DNA from: Phyllobacterium sophorae
GTDB taxonomy: Bacteria > Pseudomonadota > Alphaproteobacteria > Rhizobiales > Rhizobiaceae
Direction: 5' to 3'
Assembly (NCBI RefSeq): GCF_003010965.1
Contig: NZ_PGGM01000003.1
Span: forward strand, 186,001-250,000
Length of the DNA: 64,000 bases
In this document: positions 1 to 9,222 of the stretch, in pieces
Layout: every line of letters begins with the position of its first letter
Numbering within the stretch: the stretch's first letter is position 1
The notes under the pieces: model-generated
The model's input: the letters and a program-made list of their open reading frames with translations, nothing else
Told to the model about the DNA's origin: nothing
Database searches by the model: none
Translations under genes and position numbers: made by a program

Positions 1-460
1 TCCCCTTCCACAAGCGATGGCCCAAGCCCCGCCTATAGCCTCGGAAGTATAAGCAGCAGCAATCCCGTGGTGGATACTCGCCTTCCTGTTGGACAAGCAA
101 TCAAAATAGGAATGCTATTTCTCACCGACTCAAGCGCCGCTACTACAGCAAGCGCTTCGCCCTCACGTGGGAGAGGGATAACTTGACGCAACTCAAAACG
201 AATTTCCCGAAGATCACGACTGCATGACCGCAGGCATCCGAGCAGCGTAACATACCCGATATTACGGGCGGAGCGGAACCGCAGCGCGTAGAATGTTTGA
301 TCTGATGGGCAAGTCGCCCTGACCATGCGGTCGCTATATGACGAACGTCTGAAGCCGAAAGCCTGTTTCGATGAAGTCGATAAATCGAAGTCTTTGCAGG
401 CTGGAGGCTCGTTGTTTGAAATCGACCAGGAACTGCTTCCATCGGCGAGGATAACGCACC
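1..460. other. No recognised gene; upstream region of the MBL hydrolase
   Basis: I see no protein family here. A plus-strand frame is open from the left edge to a stop near 184, and a minus-strand frame is open at 33-326, but neither has recognisable motifs or convincing codon usage, and each could be the shadow of a gene cut by the edge. The last 40 bases hold the ribosome site of the next gene (GGCGAGGA about ten bases before its ATG). Confidence 0.4.
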
Positions 461-1975
461 ATGAAAAAGGAACCGAGAGAAGGACACATCAGGAGCGATG
501 AAGCTGGCGCGGATCAGCGCCCGGTGAATCGCCGCGATGCGCTCAAGGCAGCGGGGCTGGTTGGAGCCGCGGCCCTATCAACGGGGACCGTGATGTCGGC
601 GCAGGCGGCCGACGATCCTTCAACCGCAGCCCAGGCAAAAAACCCCTATGGCGGCGTGCCGAGCGGGGGGATCACGCTACCGCCCTATTACCGTCCCACC
701 CCATATCTCGTCAGCAACAACATCTATTACCCAGGCCGGGAGCCGATCGGCCCCGACGAGATGCGGATATCCTTCATCGGCAGTACGCCGATCCCGGTCA
801 CGAAGGCACAGGCCGGCACCTGCATCATGGTCGAGCCGGGGAACGGCAAGCGGTTCTTCTTTGATTTCGGCTCCGGCTGCATGCGGAACATCATTGCGAT
901 GGCCGTGCCGTTGCAGACGGTCAACGATATTTTCTTCACCCATCTGCATGTGGATCACTACGCAGACCTTCCCTACCTCTTCGCGTTTGCTCCGTGGATG
1001 GGGCGGTGGAAGCCGCTGCGCGTCCACGGGCCATCGGGCCGCACACCCAAGGATGGCATCAAGCACATGATCGAAGGCATGAAGATGATGACCCAGTGGC
1101 ACACCGACTCGTTCAACGCACTCCCGATCGGCGACGGCTACGAGATCGAGGTCAACGAGTTCGATTTCCGCGACGACAATGGCATCTGCTACGACAAGGA
1201 CGGCGTCGTCATTCGCCATTGGCGGCGTGCGCACACGAAGGACGGCGCGTCGGCCTACAGGCTCGACTGGAACGGGCTCTCCTTCGTCTGGACGGGTGAC
1301 GGGCGTCCCGATGAACTCTCGTTGGAACTTGCCAAGGGTGTGGATGTGTTCGTGACCGAGGTGCAACCAGACGTGGCGAACCTCCAGGCGTTGAAGTTCG
1401 GCATGCCACCTATCATGGCTCAAAACACGATCGATCAGGCACACAGCCCGCATTACGCGGTAGGATACATGTTCGACCAGATCCAGCCGCGCCTGGCGAT
1501 GGTCACTCACGTGAGTTACGACGAGGAACTGATCCCGGAAATCGTTGCCGGGATTCGCGTCCATTACGGCGGATTGTTCCAGTTCGGTGCGCCCGACGTC
1601 GTGGTCGTCAACGTCACTAAAGATGCTGTCTGGACGCGCAAGGCTGCGCTCCCCGAAGCTGGTAACATGGCTCAACCGAGCCCGAGAGACGCCATCGGCC
1701 TGTTCGACCTGAGCCCGACGAATCTGGAGGTCAAGTTTCCAAATCCCCGGCATACGGTCGCCGAGGTGCAGGAGCAGACTGTCCGCGATGCGGAGATTGA
1801 CCCGAAGAAATACTACCCGCCCGACGTGTATCGCGAGCCGCAACCTGATTTCCCGAAGGACTTCAAGATAGATGTCAGTCAGCTCGTCCAGAAGAAGCTC
1901 CACGCGATGCAGGTCAAACTCACGGGCGAGCAGGAGAAGCTCCAGCAAATCATCGACAAGCTTGAGGGCCAATAA
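461..1975 (+). CDS. Tat-exported metallo-beta-lactamase-fold hydrolase
   Basis: A 504-residue MBL-fold metallohydrolase predicted to act in the periplasm. The N-terminus has a twin-arginine signal (NRRDALKAAG, R24-R25), a hydrophobic stretch and an AQA-AD cleavage site near residue 49. The family's metal motif is complete: T-H161-L-H163-V-D165-H166. A later TGDGRPDE segment and a THVSYDEE segment supply the usual further Asp and His ligands. The C-terminal 90 residues are charged and probably helical. It resembles the large exported MBL proteins that automated pipelines often label GntH-like (guanitoxin biosynthesis), but none of the other guanitoxin genes is here, so I do not assign that role. 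A COG0523 GTPase starts 55 bases downstream and may help load metal. The substrate is unknown. Confidence 0.9.
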   Translation: MKKEPREGHIRSDEAGADQRPVNRRDALKAAGLVGAAALSTGTVMSAQAADDPSTAAQAKNPYGGVPSGGITLPPYYRPTPYLVSNNIYYPGREPIGPDEMRISFIGSTPIPVTKAQAGTCIMVEPGNGKRFFFDFGSGCMRNIIAMAVPLQTVNDIFFTHLHVDHYADLPYLFAFAPWMGRWKPLRVHGPSGRTPKDGIKHMIEGMKMMTQWHTDSFNALPIGDGYEIEVNEFDFRDDNGICYDKDGVVIRHWRRAHTKDGASAYRLDWNGLSFVWTGDGRPDELSLELAKGVDVFVTEVQPDVANLQALKFGMPPIMAQNTIDQAHSPHYAVGYMFDQIQPRLAMVTHVSYDEELIPEIVAGIRVHYGGLFQFGAPDVVVVNVTKDAVWTRKAALPEAGNMAQPSPRDAIGLFDLSPTNLEVKFPNPRHTVAEVQEQTVRDAEIDPKKYYPPDVYREPQPDFPKDFKIDVSQLVQKKLHAMQVKLTGEQEKLQQIIDKLEGQ

Positions 1976-2030
1976 TGCCGATGGATCACGACATCACGCT
2001 GCTGCTGGGAGATTCTGGAAGGGCGTCAAG

Positions 2031-3071
2031 ATGACCGCAACCGATCAACGCCGCACACAGGCCATCCCCCTGACCGTCCTCACCGGATTCCTCGGCGCAG
2101 GCAAGACGACGCTGCTGAATCGCATTCTTACAGGCGATCACGGACTTCGGGTCGCGGTGCTGGTGAACGACTTCGGCTCGATCAACATCGATGCCGAACT
2201 CGTTGTCGGCATCGAAAGCGAAGGGGATGTCATCAATCTCGCCAACGGCTGTGTCTGCTGCAACATCCGCGACGATCTGGTCGCGGCGGTGACGCGGATG
2301 CTGACGCGTCCCGAGCAGCCCGACTACATCCTGCTTGAGGCCAGCGGGGTGGCCGACCCGTCCGGCATTGCGCTTACCTTCATGGACGAAGGCATGCGGG
2401 ACCGCATCAGGTTGGACAGCATCATGTGCGTCGTGGACGCGGAGCAAATATTCGCGGCACCGGGGATGATGGAATTGAAGCTTCGCCAGGTTGCGTTCGC
2501 GGATTTGCTCATTCTTAACAAGATCGATCTTGTCGCCCCCGAAGAAATCGACCGGATAGAGGCATGGCTCGACGACCGCTTCCACCGCTATCGGCTCGTC
2601 CAGACGTCCCACGGAAACGTGCCGCTGGAAATCCTGTTGTCCGTCGGTCGATTTGATCCCGCGCAGATCGATGGTACGCCTCGGCATCACCAACCCGATC
2701 ATCTGACCGATTGTGATGATCCCGAATGTGGGAATCACGTTCATGGCTATCGTAACGATCACGCCGATGCCTTCGATACGTGGAGTTACGAGACCGATCA
2801 GCCGCTCTCAATGGACGCGCTGCGGGAAACGGCGCGCAAGCTCCCGGCTAGCATTTATAGATGCAAGGGCGTCGTTCATGCCGCCGAAGAACCTGGCCGA
2901 CGGGTCATACTTCAGGTTGTTGGCAAGCGGGTGGATATCGCGGTCGGGGATGAATGGGGTGGCCGAGAGCCGCGGACGCGGATAATCGCCATCGGAGCAC
3001 GCAATGGAGTGGATGGAGCGGCGCTGCACGAGCTTTTTGGCGGATGCAGGTATGCAACGCACCATGTATGA
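2031..3071 (+). CDS. COG0523/G3E-family GTPase, CobW-like metallochaperone
   Basis: A 346-residue cytosolic GTPase of the CobW/COG0523 group, which delivers metals (often Zn or Co) to client enzymes using GTP. It shows the P-loop GFLGAGKTT (residues 19-27), the family metal motif G-C74-V-C76-C77, EASGVADP in place of the usual ESSG switch, the guanine motif LNKIDL, a His/Asp/Cys-rich linker (RHHQPDH, DDPECGNHVHG) and a CobW C-terminal domain. I chose the ATG at 2031 because the P-loop then lies at the normal distance from the start; the frame is open further upstream but that part is Ser/Arg-rich and overlaps the previous gene. It probably forms an operon with the exported MBL hydrolase, a natural zinc client. 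I see no Zur-like site. Confidence 0.92.
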   Translation: MTATDQRRTQAIPLTVLTGFLGAGKTTLLNRILTGDHGLRVAVLVNDFGSINIDAELVVGIESEGDVINLANGCVCCNIRDDLVAAVTRMLTRPEQPDYILLEASGVADPSGIALTFMDEGMRDRIRLDSIMCVVDAEQIFAAPGMMELKLRQVAFADLLILNKIDLVAPEEIDRIEAWLDDRFHRYRLVQTSHGNVPLEILLSVGRFDPAQIDGTPRHHQPDHLTDCDDPECGNHVHGYRNDHADAFDTWSYETDQPLSMDALRETARKLPASIYRCKGVVHAAEEPGRRVILQVVGKRVDIAVGDEWGGREPRTRIIAIGARNGVDGAALHELFGGCRYATHHV

Positions 3072-3328
3072 CCGTCGTGCGCTCTAAAGTTGAAAGGTAA
3101 CGCCAGAAAAGGCATTGCACGCGCTCGAACTATCTTCACCGTAATTTGCTGGGCCATGCGCTACGGAGGAACTAAGTGCCGCACGACCATGTCACGATGG
3201 GCGAGTCCAACGGCCGCCGAAGAGACTCACCCTGCTTGGGGACTGCCGCCACGAAGTATTTGGTACGTGTCTATGACCTGCCAAGAGGCGAAGAGACCCC
3301 ATTGTGCCCTCCTGACCCGCGGCATAAC

Positions 3329-4117
3329 TCAGAAATGCATGACGACACCGAAGATCGGCCCCTGCTCAACAATGTCCAGGACAAAACCGTCATTGCTGTA
3401 ATCGACGCCCAGTGCACGGTAACCGGCGACCGCCGACACCTTTTCATTGAAACTGTAGCCGATGCCGCCGGCAACATCCCAGTCGACATCTGCTCCGCCA
3501 CCGCCAACCATTCCCCAGCCAGTAAAATAGACGTTGTCGGTGATTGAATATTTGGCGCGTATCCCGCCGAGGCCATCGACCCAAGTGGCACCGTCGGTTC
3601 GGTCGACGCCATCGAGAATGCCGCCGGTGAACGAAATTTCCGTGCTCGCATGCCATACCCTCACGCCGGCGACGAGATCGAGATTGCCCCGGTCATTTTC
3701 GAGCACCGAGTAGCCGGCCCCAAGGAGCCCGGCAAAGGTTTCGGAGGTCACGTCGACATTCGTTGCAAGAATTCCTCTTGGGGTACCCGACCCGTTCGAA
3801 ATCTTTGTATACATGACATCGGAAAAGATGCTGTATCGGCCGTAACGTGCCTCGGCGACGGCCATGGCGGCGAAATCGAGATTATCGAGGATATCGCCGA
3901 AATCCATGTCCAGATGCACCGTTGGCAGGCCAAAAAGCCCGGCATCGCCGGACATGCCCGCCGCCCAGAAATAAGGGGCGATCGCAAAGGTCCAGCCGTC
4001 CCTTTCGGTCTGCTTAAGCTCGGGTGCCATCGGCGACGCGATGTCGGCCGCGTGCACGGGACTCACTACCAGAACACCAGCCGCAATCATCGATACAAAT
4101 GCAGTAGAGCATCTCAT
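3329..4117 (-). CDS. Outer-membrane beta-barrel protein
   Basis: A 262-residue protein with a Sec signal peptide ending at VHA-AD (residue 24) and alternating aromatic/hydrophobic segments such as WTFAIAPYFWAAG. It ends in Phe (VVMHF), the usual signal for barrel insertion by BamA. Length and composition match small eight- to ten-strand rhizobial outer-membrane proteins. The ATG at 4117 follows GGGGGAACAGCC. It stands alone on this strand between two rightward genes. Its function (pore, adhesion or structure) cannot be read from the sequence. Confidence 0.85.
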   Translation of the reverse strand: MRCSTAFVSMIAAGVLVVSPVHAADIASPMAPELKQTERDGWTFAIAPYFWAAGMSGDAGLFGLPTVHLDMDFGDILDNLDFAAMAVAEARYGRYSIFSDVMYTKISNGSGTPRGILATNVDVTSETFAGLLGAGYSVLENDRGNLDLVAGVRVWHASTEISFTGGILDGVDRTDGATWVDGLGGIRAKYSITDNVYFTGWGMVGGGGADVDWDVAGGIGYSFNEKVSAVAGYRALGVDYSNDGFVLDIVEQGPIFGVVMHF

Positions 4118-4521
4118 GGCTGTTCCCCCTTAAACAAAACGACTCTGTGTCATGAAGAAGGCAATGTCAAACAATAGACTCTGGTAGGTCATCGTCGCAA
4201 AGTACACGTTGTCATCGCGTCGATGCGAAGCCTGAACGCTCGCCATTGCTGCGGATCGGGGACTAACCGCTAGCGATGCAATTGGCGGCGTAACTTCAGT
4301 ACTTGCGAGAAATCGCCGGCGACAATGACAGTCCAAAACGAGCGTCCGAGCGTTTACCTCGGCAGCTGGCGCTAACGACAATCGCAACATCCGCTTGTCG
4401 TGCCGCCGAAGAGGTTCTAAATCGTATCCCGTCTATTTCGCACAGCCGGCTAGCCTCGACTTTGATCATGACCGGCGAGCCGCTTCACATACGCTATCAG
4501 TTCCCAAGAGGAAACGTCTCC
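4118..4521. other. Divergent promoter region, no gene seen
   Basis: About 400 bases between the start of the leftward outer-membrane protein and the start of a rightward secreted protein. Promoters for both must lie here, but I find no well-matched -35/-10 pair or clear dyad. Confidence 0.5.
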
Positions 4522-4881
4522 ATGAAAATCGCCGGACTTGTCGCCATAGGAATCCTTTGCGTGTCAACGGTTGAGACGTTTGCCCAATCGGCAGAACAGA
4601 TCAGGCAAACCGCCATAACCGGTGCACAAGTTTCTGGTGGAGTCGCCCGGATTGCCGCCGAAATCTGCCAGATCGACGCTAAACTGATTGATGCTTACAA
4701 GGAACGAGCGCGCAGCGCATATGCTGCCGACCAAAATTTTGAAGGCAACTGGATCATCGGCTGGAACAACCAGCAGGGCGCTGTCGATGATATTTCGAAG
4801 TTGCAGGCAAATAGTCACGATCAGTATGCACTTCGCCGGTCGGAAACCTGCGCACGGATCCGTAGCGAAATGAAGTTGTGA
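4522..4881 (+). CDS. Small secreted hypothetical protein
   Basis: A 119-residue protein with a Sec signal (MKIAGLVAIGILCVSTVETFAQ) cleaved near residue 20-22. The mature part is helical, with three Cys (ICQIDA, one in ETCARI and none paired in a CxxC) and a central Gly/Asn-rich piece (NWIIGWNNQQG). The start is set by AGAGGAAACG just upstream; the frame is open further left but without a signal peptide there. I do not recognise the family. It is probably periplasmic. Confidence 0.75.
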   Translation: MKIAGLVAIGILCVSTVETFAQSAEQIRQTAITGAQVSGGVARIAAEICQIDAKLIDAYKERARSAYAADQNFEGNWIIGWNNQQGAVDDISKLQANSHDQYALRRSETCARIRSEMKL

Positions 4882-5252
4882 CAAAGATCAAAGGATCTGA
4901 GGCAGGATAAGCCGAACCGACCGCCAAAGGGTTGACTCTTCCAAAGGGTCGCAATTCAGCTTTTGGCCCCGCCTTACGCTGATGTGCCCCTGGCGCAATC
5001 GCGATTGGGCTGCTCGGCGTCACCGCTTTTGAAAGCACTTTTTCGAGAAAATCAAGGATGATCTTAACTGGCCCTATACGTCGCGCTGTGGGCGTTCGTC
5101 CGTGCATCTGGGCCGGGGCCGGGAAGGTCTCCTGATGCCGTTCCCATTTGCAGGACGAACCAAAGATCCGGCATGATCCCCAGCGGTGTATGCTTAGGGC
5201 GATATCGTGGCGGATTTCGATGCGTCTTGCGCTGGCTCTCTGCAAAACGAGG
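4882..5252. other. Gene-poor stretch with a possible LysR-like C-terminal remnant
   Basis: No intact gene. On the minus strand, around 5020-5200, a frame reads PAPAQMHGRTPTARR then IILDFLEKVL. This resembles the last part of LysR-type regulators, where a Pro-rich piece precedes a final helix of the form FLDFL. No start, DNA-binding part or effector domain is visible, so if real it is only a scar. The match is weak and made by eye. Confidence 0.25.
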
Positions 5253-5594
5253 TCATGCGTCAAGGAAATCCGAACGGTGCGGCGTGAAGGTGTCAATCAA
5301 GCGGCCTGTTTCCAGTGCTTTGACCCCGTGCAGCGCACCGGACGGGACGATAAAACTCCCGCCCTTGCCAATAACCGCTGACTTGCCGTCTATCGTCACC
5401 TCAAAGCGGCCTTCGGCAACGTAGCTTGCTTGCACATGCGGGTGCGAATGCATTGCACCGATTGCGCCTGCTTCGAAGTCAAATTCGACCTGCATCAATT
5501 CATCGGTGTAAACAACGACGCGGCGGCGGTTGCCGTTGTCGAGGACTGTCCAGGCCACTTCATCTGGCTGCGCGAACAATTTGGTATTTGACAT
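5253..5594 (-). CDS. kdgF: KdgF-like cupin, unsaturated uronate ring-opening
   Basis: A 113-residue single-domain cupin. KdgF proteins convert 4,5-unsaturated uronates from pectin or alginate to the linear 4-deoxy-5-keto-uronate (DKI). The cupin metal site is seen as H-S-H-P-H-V-Q with a following E (YVAEGRFEV), and the second motif includes IVPSGALHGV. Length matches KdgF. It lies 12 bases after kduD, last in the leftward order kduI-kduD-kdgF, so the three genes give consecutive steps. A generic cupin is the alternative, but the context favours KdgF. Confidence 0.82.
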   Translation of the reverse strand: MSNTKLFAQPDEVAWTVLDNGNRRRVVVYTDELMQVEFDFEAGAIGAMHSHPHVQASYVAEGRFEVTIDGKSAVIGKGGSFIVPSGALHGVKALETGRLIDTFTPHRSDFLDA

Positions 5595-5606
5595 TTTTTG
5601 CTTCTC

Positions 5607-6371
5607 CTATCTTGCCAGCCAGCCGCCATCGACTGGAATGACTGCGCCATGCATGTAATGTGAGGCCTTGGCCAACAAGAATACGGCAGCATCCCCGATA
5701 TCATGAGGGTCGCCCCATCGTCCGGCCGGTATGCGGGAAAGAATTGCTTCATTGCGCTCAGGATCGCTGCGAAGCGCTTGCGTATTGGCGCTGACGATAT
5801 ATCCGGGCGCAATCGCGTTGACGTTAATGCCTTTCGCCGCCCACTCGCACGCCAGCAAGCGAGTGATGCCGACAAGACCTGATTTGGAGGCGGTATAGGA
5901 TGCCACCCGAATGCCACCCTGGAAACTCAGCATCGAAGCGATATTGACAATCTTGCCGCGCCTGCCTTGTGCGACGATATTCTTGGCAAGAGCCTGAGAC
6001 ATAAAGAAAACGGATCGTAGATTGACATCCATGACCTCGTCCCAATCCTCAAGGCTGAAATCAAGCGCGTCGGCGCGCCGGATAATCCCCGCGTTGTTGA
6101 CAAGCCCGTCAATGGCCCCCAATTCCTGCCAGATTTCCTCCACGACACGGATCGCTTGATCCACATCACTGAGATCGCAAGGGACTTGCGTGAATTTGCC
6201 CCCGGTCGTCTCAACCATGCGGGCAGTTTCACTCATGTCTGATCGTCCGACACCAACGACGGATCCACCTGCTCGCGACACTGAAACTGCAATTCCCTGG
6301 CCGATCCCGGTATTTGCCCCGGTCACCACAATGGTCTTGCCTTCAAGGCTGAAGGAACTGAGATCCGTCAT
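5607..6371 (-). CDS. kduD: 2-keto-3-deoxygluconate 5-dehydrogenase (SDR family)
   Basis: A 254-residue short-chain dehydrogenase that reduces 3-deoxy-D-glycero-2,5-hexodiulosonate (DKII) to 2-keto-3-deoxygluconate (KDG) in the cytosol. Seen: the cofactor motif TGANTGIGQG near the N-terminus, NNAG in the middle, the catalytic YTASK, and a C-terminal PVDGGWLAR typical of KduD. Length fits. Its start overlaps the kduI stop by four bases, so translation is probably coupled. Placement between kduI and kdgF makes KduD more likely than a general SDR. Confidence 0.92.
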   Translation of the reverse strand: MTDLSSFSLEGKTIVVTGANTGIGQGIAVSVSRAGGSVVGVGRSDMSETARMVETTGGKFTQVPCDLSDVDQAIRVVEEIWQELGAIDGLVNNAGIIRRADALDFSLEDWDEVMDVNLRSVFFMSQALAKNIVAQGRRGKIVNIASMLSFQGGIRVASYTASKSGLVGITRLLACEWAAKGINVNAIAPGYIVSANTQALRSDPERNEAILSRIPAGRWGDPHDIGDAAVFLLAKASHYMHGAVIPVDGGWLAR

Positions 6372-7213
6372 GCAAGTTCTCCAACTGCAACGGGATCAAC
6401 ATCGGTGTAATCCACATTATCCCCGGCCATTGCCCAGATAAAGGTGTAGTTGGACGTACCGGAGCCGGAATGGATTGACCAGCCGGGTGACAATACTGCC
6501 TGCCTGTCGGCGACGATGAGGTGGCGTGTTTCTTGGGGCTCGCCCATCAAATGCACGACACGCGCATCATCCGTCAAGCCGAAATAGAGATACGCTTCCG
6601 ACCGGCGGTCGTGTACGTGCGCAGGCATGGTGTTCCAAACGGACCCTTGTGCGAGTGTGGTCATCCCCACGACCAGCTGGCATGTCTTTGCGCCTTCTGG
6701 ATGGATGAATTGAAAGATTGATCGCTGGTTTGAAGTCGCCTGTGATCCCAGATCCACCCTTTTTGCATCATTGATACCAATGCATTTCGTTGGATGAACT
6801 TGGTGAGCTGGCGCACTGATAAGGTAAAAGCAAGCGGCTTCCTCCTGCGACACGGATGTAAACCGCACATCGACGGCCCCCATTCCGACATAGATCATGT
6901 CCCGGTGACCAAGTTCAAAGCGCTGCCCGTCGACAGTGACAGTGCCGGCCTTGCCGATATTGACCACAACCAGCTCGCGCCGATCCAAAAAATTGGCTGT
7001 TCCTGTCGGCTTGATCGTTTTGAGCTTCAGTTCCTGCATGACCGGATTGGCACCACCAATTATCATCCGGTCATAGTGCGCGTAGGTCAGATTTATCTGA
7101 TCGGGACTAAACAAGTCCGTCACAAGAAAATTGGCGCGAAGCTCACTTGTTCCGAATTTCGATGCTTCCGCGGATGACACCGCAAAGCGCGACGTGAAAA
7201 ACGTTCCAGTCAT
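6368..7213 (-). CDS. kduI: 5-dehydro-4-deoxy-D-glucuronate isomerase
   Basis: A 281-residue KduI that isomerises 4-deoxy-5-keto-uronate (DKI) to DKII, the substrate of KduD. It is a double cupin. The Zn ligands of the family are visible in PAHVHDRRSEAYLYF (His-x-His and the following Glu) and a later SIHSGSG segment gives the fourth His. The NRR...VVNIGKAGTV region is also typical. Length is that of the family (about 278). First gene of its leftward operon; ATG at 7213 follows GAAAGGAAAGATAGT. It diverges from the ABC importer operon across 329 bases. Confidence 0.95.
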   Translation of the reverse strand: MTGTFFTSRFAVSSAEASKFGTSELRANFLVTDLFSPDQINLTYAHYDRMIIGGANPVMQELKLKTIKPTGTANFLDRRELVVVNIGKAGTVTVDGQRFELGHRDMIYVGMGAVDVRFTSVSQEEAACFYLISAPAHQVHPTKCIGINDAKRVDLGSQATSNQRSIFQFIHPEGAKTCQLVVGMTTLAQGSVWNTMPAHVHDRRSEAYLYFGLTDDARVVHLMGEPQETRHLIVADRQAVLSPGWSIHSGSGTSNYTFIWAMAGDNVDYTDVDPVAVGELA

Positions 7214-7428
7214 ACTATCTTTCCTTTCACAGAGGTCATTTCGCCCCGGCCAAATTCATCATCGGCCAGCTAGCACCGTTAGTGCAAGATCCAATTCCCA
7301 TCATTTCATACATCCTACTACGTGGCGCCCCTTGGTTCGATTGTTCACACAACACTCTGATATATCTACAGACTCAACCAAGACGATTCAAACGAACGTT
7401 GCACCTGGCATCGCAATTGTTGATAGAT

Positions 7429-7457
7429 TTGACTCCACTTGTAAGATGTCATATGTT
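7429..7457 (+). promoter_or_regulatory. Promoter of the ABC importer operon with overlapping GntR-type operator
   Basis: A sigma-70-like promoter: -35 TTGACT (7429-7434), a 17-base spacer and -10 TATGTT (7452-7457), giving a leader of about 80 bases before the ATG at 7543. An 18-base element at 7439-7456 (TTGTAAGATGTCATATGT) matches 13 of 18 positions of the palindrome at 16873-16890 upstream of the dehydratase gene. It would sit over the spacer and -10, which suits a repressor. That the GntR protein encoded at 12835 binds here is inference. Confidence 0.6.
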
Positions 7458-7542
7458 TGAAATCAAGTTGCAGGAGGCAACTTTTCAATCATTCACGATA
7501 TGGCCAGCAATTTTTGAGGCCGCGGGAGGAGGAGCTCCACTT

Positions 7543-9147
7543 ATGAATGTCCTTACAAAGGCTGTAGCGGCCGCAATGCTTGGTACAGTTGCGTTTGCAA
7601 CGCCCTCACTTGCCGAGACACCCCCGAACCAGCTTGTGGTTGGTTTTTCCATGTCGAATATCCTGACGCTTGATCCAGCAGCAATAACGGGCAAAGAGAC
7701 TGTCCAAGTTCTTGCCAATATCTACGAGGGATTGGTTTCGCTCGATCCGGTGAACCGTTCGCAGGCCAATCCTCAACTTGCCGAAAGCTGGACAATCAGC
7801 GAGGACAGTTCAAAAATAACGTTCCAAATGCGCGCCGGTGCCCAATTTGCCTCGGGCAATCCAGTCACGGCCGAAGATGTCGTATGGTCATTCAAACGGC
7901 TAATGAAGCTTAATCTGGCCCAGGCATCCTTCCTGAAGACCCATGGATTTTCAGCCGCCAACGCGGACGCAAGCTTCACCACCCCTGATCCCTCAACTAT
8001 TGTCGTTACGCTTCCCAAGAAAGTAGATCCGCAGATTATCGTGTTGACGCTGGGCATTGTCGGACCGGGCTCGGTCCTCGACAGCAAGACGGTCCTGGCA
8101 AATGAAACAAATGGCGACATGGGAAGCGCGTGGTTAACCACGCATTCTGCTGGATCGGGACCGTTTGTCCTGCAGGATTGGAAATCCAATGAGCGGGTGC
8201 TGTTGAACCGCAATGACGCTCACTGGGGCAAAGAAGCCGGCATGCGCCGCATTATCATGCGCCACCTGCCTGAATCACAAAGCCAGCGCTTGATGCTGGA
8301 AAAAGGTGACATCGACATCGCGTTTTCAATGTCTGCGGCGGATTTGACCGCCCTGCAGACCAACAAGGAAGTTGTCGTACAATCGATCCCTGGCAGTGGA
8401 TTTTACTATCTTGCCGTGTCGATGAAGGACGAAAAATTCAACAAGCCGAAAGTGCGCGAGGCGCTGCGCTATCTCATTGATTATGAAGGCTTGAACGCGA
8501 CCGTTCTTCCCTTCTTTGGCAAGCCGCACGATCGGCCCATTCAGACGGGCCTTCTTGGGGTGCTTCCCGATGCCGGCTACAAGCTCGATGTCGAAAAGGC
8601 AAAAGCTCTGCTGGCCGAAGCGGGATATCCTGAAGGATTCGCCACGACATTACGTGCCCTATCGGATGCGCCGTTCCTCAATCTTGCCACCGCCATACAA
8701 GCAAGCTTGGCGCAGGGAGGAATCAAGGCTGAGGTCATTACAGGCTCTGGAGACCAGATTTACGGCGCAATGCGTGAACGCAAATTCGAACTGATCGTGG
8801 GCCGCGGCGGCGGCGGCCAGCTCCCTCATCCTGACTCCAATCTACGCGCCATCGCTTATAATCCCAACAATGCGGACGATGCTAAACTGACCAATTTTCA
8901 GGGCTGGCGAACATCGTTTTACGATGAGAAGCTGAACAAGATGATTGACGATGCTCTCATTGAGACCGACACCAAACGCCAGGCGACCAGGTATGGTGAA
9001 ATACAGACCTATTATGCGGACATGATGCCGTCCATCCAGCCGTTTTCTGAAGTTGTCGATTCGGTAGCGTCGCGCGCGGATATTAAAGGACTGGCTCTCA
9101 ATCCGTCCTGGTCGACAGACCTTAGCACCATCACGAAGGCGCGCTGA
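7543..9147 (+). CDS. Family 5 extracellular solute-binding protein of an Opp/Dpp-type ABC importer
   Basis: A 534-residue periplasmic binding protein of SBP family 5 (the DppA/OppA/NikA group). Signal peptide MNVLTKAVAAAMLGTVAF with cleavage at SLA-ET (residue 24). Family signature regions are present: NIYEGLVSLDP, AEDVVWSFKR, VREALRYLIDYE and AKALLAEAGYPEGF. The frame is open to 7282, but I set the start at 7543, which begins the signal peptide and follows GGGAGGAGGAGC. First gene of a five-gene importer. Proteins of this family also bind oligosaccharides in some bacteria, and the flanking uronate genes make an oligouronide or related ligand plausible; a peptide ligand cannot be excluded. 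Confidence 0.92.
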   Translation: MNVLTKAVAAAMLGTVAFATPSLAETPPNQLVVGFSMSNILTLDPAAITGKETVQVLANIYEGLVSLDPVNRSQANPQLAESWTISEDSSKITFQMRAGAQFASGNPVTAEDVVWSFKRLMKLNLAQASFLKTHGFSAANADASFTTPDPSTIVVTLPKKVDPQIIVLTLGIVGPGSVLDSKTVLANETNGDMGSAWLTTHSAGSGPFVLQDWKSNERVLLNRNDAHWGKEAGMRRIIMRHLPESQSQRLMLEKGDIDIAFSMSAADLTALQTNKEVVVQSIPGSGFYYLAVSMKDEKFNKPKVREALRYLIDYEGLNATVLPFFGKPHDRPIQTGLLGVLPDAGYKLDVEKAKALLAEAGYPEGFATTLRALSDAPFLNLATAIQASLAQGGIKAEVITGSGDQIYGAMRERKFELIVGRGGGGQLPHPDSNLRAIAYNPNNADDAKLTNFQGWRTSFYDEKLNKMIDDALIETDTKRQATRYGEIQTYYADMMPSIQPFSEVVDSVASRADIKGLALNPSWSTDLSTITKAR

Positions 9148-9222
9148 CCTCAATCACGGCCGCTGCCGCACCAAGACCAAGGCGTGACAGTGGCCGGACA
9201 TACTAACGCAAGAGACATTCAG

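Noticed and set aside
677-1972. Minus-strand 431-codon open frame opposite the MBL hydrolase
   Set aside because: It mirrors a gene with a clear Tat signal and metal motif. Its own translation has no motif, and long antisense frames are common in GC-rich coding DNA.
461-1975. Guanitoxin biosynthesis role for the MBL hydrolase
   Set aside because: Only the single MBL-fold protein resembles a guanitoxin-cluster product; none of the other biosynthetic genes lies nearby.
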